From the NCBI GenBank assembly GCA_963575745.1, contig CAUYUJ010020559.1, positions 1 to 25,000 on the forward strand: a stretch of DNA of 25,000 nt, read 5' to 3'. Origin of the DNA: Prorocentrum cordatum. Lineage: Eukaryota > Sar > Dinophyceae > Prorocentrales > Prorocentraceae. The notes under the pieces are model-generated. The model did not search any database, was not told where the DNA came from, and saw only the letters and a list, made by a program, of their open reading frames with translations. Positions 8,975 to 18,089 of the stretch are shown piece by piece (positions within the stretch are counted from its first letter, which is position 1; each line of letters starts with the position of its first letter). Made by a program: the position numbers and the translations under genes.

Positions 8975-9062
8975 GCTCCTCCTCCTCCTCCCTCGCCCTC
9001 GCCCTCGCCCTCGCCCTCGCCCTCGCCCTCGCTCTCGCCCTCGCCCTCGCCCTCTCCCCTCT
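8975..9062 (+). repeat. (TCC)n then (CTCGCC)n hexanucleotide repeat
   Basis: A short TCC run is followed by about ten CTCGCC units, with one CTCGCT variant near 9032. It is one of the few tracts in the window with pyrimidines on the plus strand. Confidence 0.95.
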
Positions 9063-9526
9063 CCGGCGCCGGGCCCGCCTACGGTGGCGAGCACGAAAGG
9101 CACGCCGCCCTCGACGAGGCGCCTGCCCGCCTGCTCGCTGCAGCAGGCCAGCAGCACCACGCCCAGGGGCGGCCTGGCCAGGAGGCCCCGCCCGCGCGGG
9201 GCACGTCCGCGTGCCCATGCTCGGGTCGGGGCGGCGGAGGGGGGCGTCGCCAAAGGCGTCCCTGGCCCAGTCGGGGCTCTGTTGACCCGGGTCAATGCAG
9301 GTCCGGGTCGGTGCGCCCCTGGCTCTGCAGGATATCTGGCAAAATCCAGCGCTCGGGCTGACCCCCGTTTGCATGGACCCCCGTCTCGAGCCTCGACCCT
9401 GGGGGGCGAATTCGTAGGGGGCGATCAAGGGGGGGGAGAAGGGTACCCTTTCGCTCGGGCCACAAAGGCCCCATCTGGAGCCCTAAAGGGCCCATTTTTG
9501 GAGCCCTCGAGGGCCCCTTTTCTCGC
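9063..9526. other. Unassigned GC-rich segment
   Basis: Very GC-rich. The words GGAGCCCTAAAGGGCCC and GGAGCCCTCGAGGGCCCC at 9476-9516 form a near-duplicate with local GGGCCC palindromes, just before the foldback sequence. No gene is recognised. Confidence 0.4.
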
Positions 9527-9671
9527 CGAGCGCGTTCCACTACTCGCAAAGTGCCTACTCGCAAACGTCCGACAAAACACCTGTCTGCTCTGATGCAATT
9601 TATCGTAGATCCCCGGCGGGGGATCCAGGCCGTTTGCGAGTGGTTATTTTGCGAATAGTGGAACGCGCTCG
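9527..9671. mobile_element. Foldback sequence with 41-bp inverted repeats
   Basis: Arm 9527-9567 and the reverse complement of 9631-9671 match at 36 of 41 bases without a gap. They start CGAGCGCGTTCCACTA and end ACTCGCAAACG. The 63-bp spacer holds a second, nested hairpin (GATCCCC at 9608-9614 with GGGGATC at 9619-9625). At 145 bp with long terminal inverted repeats and no coding capacity it resembles a foldback or MITE-type non-autonomous element. I see no convincing target-site duplication, so a chance-born or replication-born palindrome remains possible. Confidence 0.65.
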
Positions 9672-9956
9672 TCGATTTTCGGCAGCCCTCGCTGCCCCCC
9701 CCAGTTGTCGCCCCTCCATTGCAGGACCCCCAAGCGCCCAGGGTGTCCCCCGGTGTCCCCCGGGGAGGCCCAGGTGGCCTCCTCCCGGGCCCTCCCCATC
9801 GCAAGGCCCGCGGGGCCCCAGGGGGGGCCCCGCAGGGGCGCGAGAAGTTGGGGGCACCCTGGGCCAGGACCACTTCTAGCAACACACGGAGGGGGGACAA
9901 GGGGGCTAGCATTGTGGATGCCACGACAATAAACACTCTAGCAATCCGACCATTGG
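9672..9956. other. GC-rich spacer with C-runs
   Basis: Dominated by runs of C and G such as GGTGTCCCCCGGGG, with short duplications of GGTGTCCCCCGG near 9741-9765. No gene is recognised. Confidence 0.4.
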
Positions 9957-10075
9957 ATTGAAAATGTGTTTAATATATGTAAGACATGTTCTAAAAATGT
10001 TTCAAACCTGTTTTTAATATTTAAAACATGTTTGAACATTCCTTCGACATCTAGAAATTATTTGGCAGCATGCTT
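9957..10075. other. AT-rich island
   Basis: About 120 bp of strongly AT-rich DNA in a GC-rich neighbourhood. ACATGTT, ATGTTT and GTTTTTAATATT words recur and include short near-palindromes (AAACATGTTT). It may be a regulatory or nuclear-matrix-type AT island, or the remains of a mobile element. There is no direct evidence for either. Confidence 0.6.
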
Positions 10076-10440
10076 CTTCTCCATTAGTCGACTTCCACAA
10101 GGCTAGCAGGTCAGCCCACGTACGGCAGGTTCGTGCAACGTCGGCGCGCGCACAGGTTCTTGACACCGCGTCGATCGTTCAACCTGGAATCGATCGTGAC
10201 CCCGATCGTCCAAAGCTGCCTGAAATCGGGTCCGGGGGTATTACCGTGTCCATAGGTCCTTCCGCGTCGCAGAATTCAACCTTGAACGCCTTCGCCAGCG
10301 TCGCCAGCGGCGCCGGCGCGCCAATGCTGCATGAGGCTACCATATATGATTTGCCTGGCACCTCAGGGCGCCGGGAGGGGCACACGTATCGAGGAGAGGT
10401 GGCCTGCGGCAGGGCCAAAACTGGCTGCATCAGGGCTAAA
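10076..10440. other. Unassigned segment
   Basis: Balanced composition with several CGATCG and ATCGATC sites at 10170-10210. A plus-strand frame (10246-10563) and a minus-strand frame (10179-10430) are open, but neither gives a recognisable protein. Confidence 0.35.
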
Positions 10441-10564
10441 CCTAAACGATGTTTTTCGATTTCGTTTTGTTTTCGTTTTCCCTCGTTTTGTCTTCAATCC
10501 ACCTTCAACGCAAAACAAAATCGAAACGAAAACGGCCCACGAAATCGCCAAAACACCGTTTAGG
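10441..10564. mobile_element. Second foldback sequence with imperfect arms of about 50 bp
   Basis: CCTAAACG at 10441 and CGTTTAGG ending at 10564 are reverse complements. Continuing inward, GATTTCG and the T/G-rich words GTTTTCGTTT and GTTTTG on the left pair with CGAAATC, AAACGAAAAC and CAAAAC on the right, with small gaps. The unpaired centre is about 20 bases (near 10491-10510). The arms are strand-skewed: T/G-rich on the left and A/C-rich on the right. Its sequence is unrelated to the foldback at 9527-9671. It has no coding capacity. Confidence 0.65.
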
Positions 10565-11090
10565 TCCTCCCCTGGGCTGCATCCCCTCCTTTTGCTCGAC
10601 CCGACATGGCCTCTGGCACCGCAGCCCCGCAGGCCAACGGGAATTCGCCTCCCCGTTGATCCCAGGGGTCGGCACTGGGGCAGTTTCCATTACTCAGGGG
10701 GCGCAGTCACGGCGCAGTCGACGCTGCACAACACCGGGTCAGCCGCAAAAGACGCATTCATGGCACGTTCGATCCCGTCCGCGCGCCTTCCGTCCACGCT
10801 CCCATACCCACGCCCCGAAGTTGGAGGATCGAGGTTCCGGGTTCGGGGCTCGAGGCTCGAGGTCGTTGGCTGTTTTCTGGGCCTCTCGGGCGCCGTCGGC
10901 TGAATTTCAACGGGAAGTCTGGCCAGAACGCGCCCGGGGGCAAGTCTGGGGGCCGAGGTTGGACCCCCGGACCCAGACCCTCAGATCGGGGCGTCGCAGC
11001 AAAAATCTTGAACGAAGACTTGTCATCCATTTCAAACTTCGGGGGGGGGTTTCCCAACCCCGAGACCATCAATAGACGGGCTCGATAAAT
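10565..11090. other. Unassigned segment
   Basis: Nothing is recognised. The sequence is GC-rich with patches such as GGTTCGGGGCTCGAGGCTCGAGG near 10846 that contain an 8-bp tandem duplication. Frames are open on both strands without family resemblance. Confidence 0.35.
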
Positions 11091-11119
11091 ATACAACCAC
11101 ACACACACACATACACACG
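11091..11119 (+). repeat. (CA)n microsatellite
   Basis: About ten CA dinucleotides with a single AT interruption, following an AT-rich ATAAATATACAACC stretch. Confidence 0.9.
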
Positions 11120-11732
11120 TTCACGAAGCCACGCCCACGCAAGTCAAAATGCCTCGTAGAACGATGTCAATGGAACGCCGGAGGAGAGAATACGCCTCTC
11201 TACGCCTGTGCATGCCGATCCGGTGCAGGTTCGAAGAGGTATCCTGAGTCTTCGGCCTCTGGAGGCCCACTTTTGAACACCAAGGGCTGTCAAAATCGAT
11301 TCGGCCTGAAGACACTGCCCAGGAAGGGCAACGCGTGGGGGGGGCCCAGGGACTGACTGTGAGCGGATTTTGGCCGGCGGACCTGGAGGACCGAAGATCC
11401 ATGTCTTTTGACGTCTTTCGCTCTTCCTAGGCCCCTGGGTGCGCCCTCGTCGCCGCCGCTGAATCCGCCTCGACGTTCTGGCCAAGACGCACCCCATGAC
11501 AAGGCCGAGGGTCGATGAATGAACCCTGGACTGCATCTGCTCCTGAACCATGTCCTACGCCCGTCGCCGCGCATGCGTGTGCGCATGCGTCAGGGGAGCG
11601 CCGTACCGACGTCCTCGATGGCGTTTCCGCCCTGGCCGCAGTTTTCCTGGTCCGTCTCTCCTCTCTGCTCACTACCCTCATCCGCCACTGCACCGACTGG
11701 AATCGCTGTTGCGGAGCACGCAGCTGCCGAGG
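11120..11732. other. Unassigned segment
   Basis: About 610 bp without a recognisable gene. Minus-strand frames (11144-11551, 11427-11882) and plus-strand frames overlap fully. An ATG at 11150 gives only a 31-codon frame. No RNA or tandem repeat is seen. Confidence 0.35.

Positions 11733-11790
<58 letters not shown>
11733..11790 (+). repeat. (ACA)n/(CAA)n microsatellite
   Basis: About 19 uninterrupted CAA triplets. It reads poly-Gln, poly-Asn, poly-Thr or poly-Leu depending on frame, none of which extends into a recognisable protein. Confidence 0.97.
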
Positions 11791-11791
<1 letters not shown>

Positions 11792-12129
11792 TACTAGCAC
11801 GTGGGGACACACCGTTCTCACCAGTGCCAGGGTTTTCATAGGAGGCGGGCAATACCCCCACTTTGTGGGGGGGCCGGTTCAAGCTCTACCAAATTTCCAA
11901 ACGACTCTTCGCCACCACCCACACCCAGCTTCCCGCCCTATGACGTTCGGACACTTCACTTCGTGGCATGCGGACGACCGTGGCTACTATTCAGGGCCCC
12001 GCGGCCGACGACGACGGCGTGCGCGCGCGAAGAAAAAACGAATGTGTCCCGCATGGTATTATTTGACAGGGATGATGGCCCTGGCAGGTGCGCAACCGTT
12101 GTTGCAGAAGTTCGAAAAAGTTGCTCGCA
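11791..12129. other. Unassigned segment with a small C/G hairpin
   Basis: Mixed composition and no recognised gene. A perfect 7-bp stem, CCCCCAC at 11855-11861 with GTGGGGG at 11865-11871 and a TTT loop, is the only local structure noticed. Confidence 0.35.
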
Positions 12130-12420
12130 AAAGCCCGTTTGACAGAAATGTTTAAAAAGTGTTGGGTTTCCTACGAATCCGCAAGAGCGCGCGGGATGAA
12201 ATTTTGACATTTTTTTTTGAAAAACCATTGGTTTTTTGATGTTTTTATGTTAAAATCGCTACGAAAACTAAGGTTTTGGAAGGATTTCGTCTTGCGCGCG
12301 CGAATGTCCACTTTACCTTATTTTTTGCAAGGGATTCTTGAAGTTTGGTTATGTTAGAACAAGAAATGTCCACTTTAGCTTATTTTTTGCAAGGGAAAAC
12401 CGATCGTAACAACACAACCG
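12130..12420. other. AT-rich island with a direct repeat and a palindrome
   Basis: A 290-bp AT-rich stretch with T-runs of six to nine. AAAAACCA at 12220-12227 and TGGTTTTT at 12229-12236 form a perfect palindrome around one base. A 32-bp direct repeat (12303-12334 and 12365-12396) lies inside. AT-rich T-tracts have been proposed as promoter elements in dinoflagellates, but no transcript start is visible. Confidence 0.6.
12303..12396 (+). repeat. Pair of 32-bp direct repeats
   Basis: AATGTCCACTTTA then CTTATTTTTTGCAAGGGA, with one variable base between, occurs at 12303-12334 and again at 12365-12396, 62 bp apart. Flanking bases differ, so this is a short duplication and not a long tandem array. 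Confidence 0.9.
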
Positions 12421-12551
12421 GATCCGGACTCCCCCGTTTTGCCTGAGACTTCCTCACGAAAATGATGAAAATGAGGCTGCGGCCTAGGCGCGGCGGGGGG
12501 GTCGTGCACCAGGGGCCCCAACAATAATTATTCTTTAGAAGTAATAATGTT

Positions 12552-12552
12552 C

Positions 12553-12614
<62 letters not shown>
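12552..12614 (+). repeat. (CAA)n microsatellite
   Basis: About 21 perfect CAA units, preceded by AT-rich AATAATTATT sequence. Confidence 0.97.
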
Positions 12615-12704
12615 AGACAGGGACCTTCCCAGGACCCTGGCGCTCGGGGCTCCTCCAGAGCTCTCCTCCAGGTGGGGGCAGGGAGTCGCCCCCTGACCCC
12701 AGGG

Positions 12705-12744
12705 TCCCCCCCCCCCAAAAAAACAACAACAACAACAACAACGA
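12705..12744 (+). repeat. C-run, A-run and (CAA)n
   Basis: CCCCCCCCCCC is followed by AAAAAAA and then about eight CAA triplets ending in ACGACG. It lies about 100 bp upstream of the 22/32-bp satellite. Confidence 0.9.
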
Positions 12745-12839
12745 CGACGCCAGAAATGAATAACAAAAAAATGGAGGAGACCCTCCGGACTCCGGTGCTG
12801 AATCGGAGTGGTGACGTACGTGTGCGCGCTAGCGAAGCG

Positions 12840-14850
12840 AGGCTCCTACAGAAACCCTAAAAGAATCCTACAAAAATCCTATGAGGATCCGACAAAAACC
12901 CTATGATAGGAACCCTATAGGAATCCCACAGAAAACCTACAATAATCCTACTGAAATACGATGAGGATCCTACAGAAACCCTATATGGATCCTACAGAGA
13001 ACCCGATAAGGATCCGACAGGAAGCCTATAGGGATCGTACAGAAAATCTACTGGGATCCTACAGAAACCCCATAGGGATCCTACAGAAACCCGAGTAGGG
13101 ATCCTACAGAAACCATATAAGGATCCTACAGGATCCCTAGGAGGGATCCTACCAGCTGCCATAGGATCCCTACAGGGATACCAGCTTTAATGAGATCCCT
13201 ACAGGGACCCGACCAGCTGTCATCGGATCTGTACAACGATCCTACCAGCTGCAACAGGATCCCTACAGGGATCCTACCAGCTGCAACTGGATCCCTACAG
13301 GGATGCTGCCAGCTGTCAGTGGATCCCTGATAGGAAGCCTACCAACTGCAATGAGATCCTTATAGGGATCCTACCAACTGAATTTCGATCCCTACAGGGA
13401 TCCTACCAGCTGTCATAGGACCCCAACTAGGGATCCGACCAGCTGCAACAGGATCCTCATAGGGATCGTCTCAGCTTCAGTGGGATCCCTATAGGGATCC
13501 TACAAAACGCCTATAGGGATCATACCAGCTGCAATAAGATCCCGACAGGGATCCTACCAGCTGTCATGGGATCCCTGAAAGGATCCGAACAGCTGCAATA
13601 AGATCCTTATGGGGATCCCGCCAGCTGCACTAGGATCCCTACAGGGGTCCTACCAGCTACAACAGGATCCCTACAGGGATCCGACCAGTTGCACTAGGAT
13701 CATTATAGGGATCCTCCCAGCCGCAATAGGATCCTTATAAGAATCCTACCAGCTGCAGTAGGATCCATATAGGGATCATACAGAAGCCCTATCCTGCAGA
13801 AGCCCTATTGGGTTCCTACTACAGGGATCCTATCAGCTGCACCAGGATCCCTACAGGGATCCTTCCAGCTATCATAGGATCCCTACAGGGATCCTACCAA
13901 CTGCAAGAAGATCCCCACAGGGATCCTACCAGCTGCAAGGAGATCCTTATAGGGATCCGACCAGCTGCAATAAGATCCCAATAGGGATCCTACCAGCTGC
14001 ACGAGGATCCTTATAGGCATCCTCCCAGCTGCAAAAGAATCCCTACAGGGATCCTACAGAAACCCAGTAGGGATCCCACAGAAAACATGTAGGGATCCTA
14101 CAGAAACCATGTCTGCAGGATCCTTATAAGGACCCTGCCAGCTGCAATAGGAGCCCTACAAGAATCCGACCAGCTGCAATAGGAGCCCTACAGGGGTCCT
14201 ACCAGCTGACACTGGATACCTCTAGGGACCCGGCCAGCTGCAAAAAGATCCCTACAGGGATCCTACCAGCTGCACTAGCACCATTATAAGGATCCTCCCA
14301 GCTGCAACAGGATCCCGACAGGGATCCTACCAGCTGTCATAGGATCCCAACAGGGGTCCTACCAGCTGCACAAGGGTCCCTATAAGGATTCTACCAGCTG
14401 CATAAGATCCCTCAGGGGTCCTACTGGCTATGGCAGAATCCCCATAGGGATCCTGCTAGCTGTAAGAGGATCCCTACAGGGATCCTACCAGCTGTCACAG
14501 GATCCTCATAAGGATCCTACAAGCTGTAGTAGGATCCCCACAGGGGTGCTACCAGCTGCACTAGGATCCTTACAGACATCGTCACGGCTGCAGTAGGATG
14601 CCCACAAGGATCCTACCAGCTGTCATGGGATCCCTACAAGTGTCCGACCAGCTGCAGTAGGATCCCTACAAGGATCCTACCAGCTGCAATAAGATCACAC
14701 AGGGATCCTACCGGCTGTCACAGGATCCCTACAGGGATCCTAGCAGCTGTCATAGGATACCAGAGGGATCCTAAGAACTGCAACAGGATCCCCACAGGAA
14801 TCCTACCAGCTGTAATAGAATCCATGTAGGAATCCTACCAGCTGTACTAA
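12840..14850 (+). repeat. Satellite of 22-bp and 32-bp palindromic units
   Basis: The first 300 bp (to about 13140) consist of 22-bp units GGATCCTACAGAAACCC plus TATAG; starts at 12965, 12987, 13010, 13032, 13054, 13076, 13099 and 13121 confirm the spacing. After that the main unit is about 32 bp (for example 13271 to 13303 to 13335): GGATCCTACCAGCTGCA, then ATAGGATCCCTACAG. About 50 units are present, with 22-bp units returning near 13790 and 14045-14105. Each 32-bp unit carries CAGCTG and a palindrome with TAGGATCCCT and AGGGATCCTA arms two bases apart; a perfect example is 13875-13896. Units vary by point changes, mainly in the bases after CAGCTG. There is no coding potential. Confidence 0.95.
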
Positions 14851-14950
14851 GGGCCACGAAACGTGCGAGGGGTGTTCCGAAATGGACCCGAAGCCTTAGG
14901 GGGAACGCCATGCGGGGCCACGAAACGTGTGAGAGGTGCTCCGAAATTTG
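14851..14950 (+). repeat. Relic of the 90-bp satellite in a 64-bp form
   Basis: GCCACGAAACGTG(C/T)GAG occurs at 14853 and 14917. The first block (14853-14885) matches the 90-bp satellite unit at 31 of 33 bases. The following 30 bases (GCCTTAGGGGG and onward, to the second GCCACG) align in length with the GCCTTCGGTGG part of that unit. The interior GACGCATGCGGGCGCG part is missing, so the spacing is 64 instead of 90. It lies at the end of the 22/32-bp satellite, with satellite-like sequence on both sides. Confidence 0.85.
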
Positions 14951-15268
14951 CCCGAAACCTTCCATCTCTGGAGCAATCCCTACGAGAATCCTTACAGCTC
15001 TGGTACGATCCTTATAAGTACCGATGCAGCTCTGATACGATGCCTGTAGCCATCCATCACAGCTGTGGCAGGATCCCCTATGGGGGTCCATACGGCTGAA
15101 GTTGGATCCCTACAGGGCGTCCCTCTGGGTGTTTGGGGGCCCTTTGGGTGTCTGGGGGCGTGGGAGTGCAGGGACGTAGGGGTGCGGGGGGGGAGCGCCG
15201 AGACCCCCGTGTAGGAATCCATCATCCCTCAGTGGATTGCGAAGAAGTCTCGAGCCGGAGCCGTCCGC
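14951..15268. repeat. Decayed tail of the 32-bp satellite and GC-rich spacer
   Basis: Up to about 15115, words such as TACGATCCTTATAAG, CACAGCTGTGGCAGGATCCCC and GTTGGATCCCTACAGGG show that the satellite continues in a decayed form after the relic monomer. From 15116 GGGTGT and GGGGGC words dominate. Confidence 0.7.
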
Positions 15269-15332
15269 GTTGTTGTTGTTGTTGCTGTTGTTGTTGGGGG
15301 GGAGCGCCGGGGTCCGGCGCCCGCTCCTGTTC

Positions 15333-15366
<34 letters not shown>
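15269..15366. repeat. (GTT)n - hairpin - (CAA)n convergent microsatellites
   Basis: GTT/TTG triplets at 15269-15296 (one GCT variant) face CAA triplets from 15332. Between them GCGCCGG at 15304-15310 and CCGGCGC at 15314-15320 form a perfect 7-bp stem around GGT. The two triplet tracts are complementary, so a strand could fold into a long nested hairpin. Confidence 0.85.
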
Positions 15367-15367
<1 letters not shown>

Positions 15368-15769
15368 CCACCACAACCACAACCACAACCACGACCACGA
15401 CCACAACCACAACCACAACCACAACCACAACCACAACCATAACCATAACCAACAACAAATAACAACAATAGCAACAACAACAACAACCACAACAAGAATG
15501 ACAACGACAACGCCAACGACAACAACAACAACAACAACAACCACAACCACAACCACAACCAACAACAAATAATAACAACAACAACCACAACAAAAACAAC
15601 AACGACAACGACAACGACAACTACAACAATAACAACAACGACAACATCAACAGCAACAAACACAACAACGACAACAACAACCATAACAACAACAATAACA
15701 ACAATAATAACAACAACAAAAACAACAATCGCATCAACAGTAACAACAACAGTAGCAAGAACAACCATA

Positions 15770-15827
<58 letters not shown>

Positions 15828-15884
15828 GTACTACCACTACCACTACCACTACCACTACCACTACCACTACCACTACCACTACCA

Positions 15885-15930
<46 letters not shown>

Positions 15931-16008
15931 AGTAACTAGAACAGCAGCAACAACAACAACAACAACAACAACAAGAACAACAACGACGACGACGACAACA
16001 ACAAAAAG
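15367..16008 (+). repeat. Compound G-poor microsatellite
   Basis: In order: (CCACAA)n and (CCACGA)n-type hexamers to about 15450, degenerate (CAA)n to about 15768, (ACT)n at 15770-15826, (CCACTA)n at 15832-15890, (ACT)n to 15930, (CAA)n at 15945-15975, then a few GAC triplets. The plus strand is almost free of G over more than 600 bp. Long Val, Asn, Thr or Ser frames here are artefacts. Confidence 0.97.
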
Positions 16009-17100
16009 CCGTGCATGCGTCCTTGTCCGTGTCCGCAGCTGCATCTCCCCTCAGAACGGACACCTGGGCCTCTCCTGGGGAGCGTTCTGGCCAGAATTCC
16101 GAAGGGAATCCAAGAGTGGCGACGCAAAGCGCCGAACAAACTCGAACATCGAACAGCCTCGAGTCGCCAGAACTCTGGGCCTCGAGCAACCGTCGGGCCG
16201 ACTTCTGTATGGGCATATCCGGGGGCGAGCCGCGCGGGGGCCGGGGGCCTACGCAGCGCCACTCCCAGCGCGGCCGTTGGCAGCAGGTGTGCACCTCCCA
16301 GGCCGTCCTTCAGGCGGCACCGCCAGCGGCGAGTGGAAGACAGGAGCAGGAAAAGAGCGGCAGCAGCAGCAGCAGCCAGAGAGGGGACTCCGATTCGTGC
16401 CGCGAGCTGAAGCAATCCATAAGCACGCAAACCAGCATATGGAATATGCAAACACGGTTTTCGCAGTCTGAAGCGCCACATGGAAGCGTCACTCACTGCA
16501 CAGAGGACGTGCGTGTCGCTGGCAAGAAGCTCTCGCTGAATTTTCCAGCTGGCGTAGAACACAACCCAAGAAGTGGCACGCGTGCCTTGGCTCTTGCACG
16601 AAGGAGCCGCGGCCCAGGGGGGAAGGCCAGGTGGGCCAGGGACGAACCACGAACGAACGAACCACGAGCGAAGAGTCGCCGGCCCAGCGGACCAGAGGCG
16701 TGGCAGAATCGCTGGCAAGAGTTCAAGAATATGTCTGGTTCGTGCGCGCGTGGCGGCCCCCGGGGGGTCCACGGACGAAGAGCACCCCGGCGAGGCCCCG
16801 GCAGAGGTCCCGGCAGAGGTCCCGGCAGGGTCGGGTCACGGAGGCCCGAACTCCCGGGCGCGGCCTCCGGGGGCCCGCCGAGCACCCCCACGAGTGAGGC
16901 GCCAAGAGGGCGGCACGGCCCCACGGCCTCCGCCGCGTCTGGCGGCCCACGAAGCGCCCAAGAAGCGCCAGGAGGGTTCCGAGAGGATTTCGAGAGGCCC
17001 CGACGACACAAAAATGGTTGGTGGCCTCGGGGGCGCAGGTACGGTGTAATTGACGAGGGTGTGTGGCCCTGGGGGCGCGAATCGAAGTTTAATCTTTGAG
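16009..17100 (+). other. Unassigned GC-rich segment with a long open frame on each strand
   Basis: A plus-strand frame of 362 codons (16011-17099) and a minus-strand frame of 278 codons (15936-16772) overlap. Neither shows a domain, signal peptide or membrane segment that I recognise. The plus frame contains a GRGPGRGPGR run from a 12-bp triplication (GGTCCCGGCAGA near 16798-16830) and a short AGC run (poly-Ser) near 16360. A real gene is possible but unsupported, because both frames begin or end in or next to repeats. Confidence 0.3.
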
Positions 17101-17170
17101 TTGACGGCCCACGAAGCGGCTCCAGGAGGGTTCCAAGAGGATTTCGAGAGGCTCCGAAGACGCAAACATG
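16946..17170 (+). repeat. Direct duplication about 150 bp apart
   Basis: GGCCCACGAAGCG, CCAGGAGGGTTCC and GAGGATTTCGAGAGGC followed by CCGA(C/A)GAC(A/G)C occur in the same order at about 16943-17011 and 17105-17168. A gap of about 9 bp separates the copies in the first third. No coding meaning is evident. Confidence 0.75.
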
Positions 17171-17239
17171 ATCGGTTTCGCTGAGGTTTTCGGACGACTT
17201 TGGCGGTACCGCCTTTTCGAGCTGCCGACCGCCCTGGAC

Positions 17240-17600
17240 GACCTAAGAGGCCCCACGCTCGCTCCAAGACGGCCCAAAAAGCATCCAAGAGGGCTCTCAA
17301 ATGACCTAAGATGGCCTTAAGACGGCCCAAGAGGCCTCCAAGACGGCCACAGGATGGCCCCAACAAAGGGCCCAGAGGGGGAACCCGAACAGACATTTCG
17401 AGCTCTCGGCTTCAAGAGGCACCCAGGAAGCCCCCAGAGTCCCCCAAGAGCCCCCCGAGAAGCCCCAAGAGGTCCCAAAAGAGGCCCCCAAGACCCCCAA
17501 GAGGCCCCCAAAGAAGCCCAAGAGGCTCCCCAGAGGCCTCAAAACTGCTCCCAAGAGACTCCCGACTGCCCTCCGACCCAAGTACGTCTTGAAACTCTGC
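17240..17600 (+). repeat. Degenerate CCAAGAGGCCC repeat
   Basis: The words CCAAGAGG, CAAGACGGCC and CCCAAGAGGCCCCC recur at irregular steps of about 9-30 bp. The plus strand has AG-rich and C-rich blocks and few T's. Frames on both strands are Arg/Pro- or Gly/Leu-rich. No gene is recognised. Confidence 0.7.
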
Positions 17601-17790
17601 TGAGGCTCTCTTGAGCCATCCTGGCGCCCTCTGGGGTAGTCGATCGGCTCTTTTCGACAGGCTGCGAGCCACATCTCCAAAGATCTCCTCGAGGACAGTC
17701 CTGCCTGTCCTACCGTTCCCCATGGGTGCGAGCACACCACCATGCAGCCTCTGTGATGCGCAATGGGCTGGCGGAAGGAGTGGAGCGCTT

Positions 17791-17838
17791 AAACAAAGGG
17801 TTCCGCGGCCCGGCGGGGGGGAGGCCAGCCAGGGAGGC
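17791..17838 (+). repeat. 48-bp dispersed repeat, copy 1
   Basis: Matches 19777-19824 at 43 of 48 bases without gaps. The invariant centre is GCGGCCCGGCGGGGGGGAGG. Neighbouring sequence (17601-18090) is otherwise unassigned. Confidence 0.85.
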
Positions 17839-18089
17839 GATTCGCCGCCCCACTGGGCGCGGCGTGTGGGACCCCACCGCACAGTCTGCAAGAGTGCGTT
17901 CCGCGAGTCCTCTCGCTCGCGCACTTGTCATGCCAACCCCTGCCCCCCGAGCTCTCACAACCCCCTCCGAGGGTCCTACACGGGGCTCGCTCATTCCGCC
18001 GGCCTGGGCGCCCCAGCTACGGACTGGCCGCCCTCTGGCCGCCACTTCCGCCTCAAAGCGACTCACCTTTCACGAGCTCTGTTTCCGGG

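Noticed and set aside
8286-9428. A 380-codon minus-strand frame, as a gene
   Set aside because: It crosses the CTCGCC microsatellite (Arg/Ala run), competes with long plus-strand frames over the same bases, and shows no domain. GC-rich composition explains it.
12840-14850. A CRISPR array, because of short repeats with variable parts
   Set aside because: Units are 22-32 bp with no separate unique spacers, and repeats themselves are diverged throughout. The genome is eukaryotic in character and no cas-like gene is present.
16011-17099. A 362-codon plus-strand frame, as a gene
   Set aside because: It starts at the edge of the CAA/GAC microsatellite, contains local repeats, lacks any recognised domain, and is mirrored by a 278-codon minus frame. 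It is kept only as an unassigned segment.
17605-17625. CTTGAGCCATCCTGG, resembling part of the reverse complement of a dinoflagellate spliced leader
   Set aside because: The match is short and breaks in the middle. No full or near-full spliced-leader sequence was found on either strand by eye.
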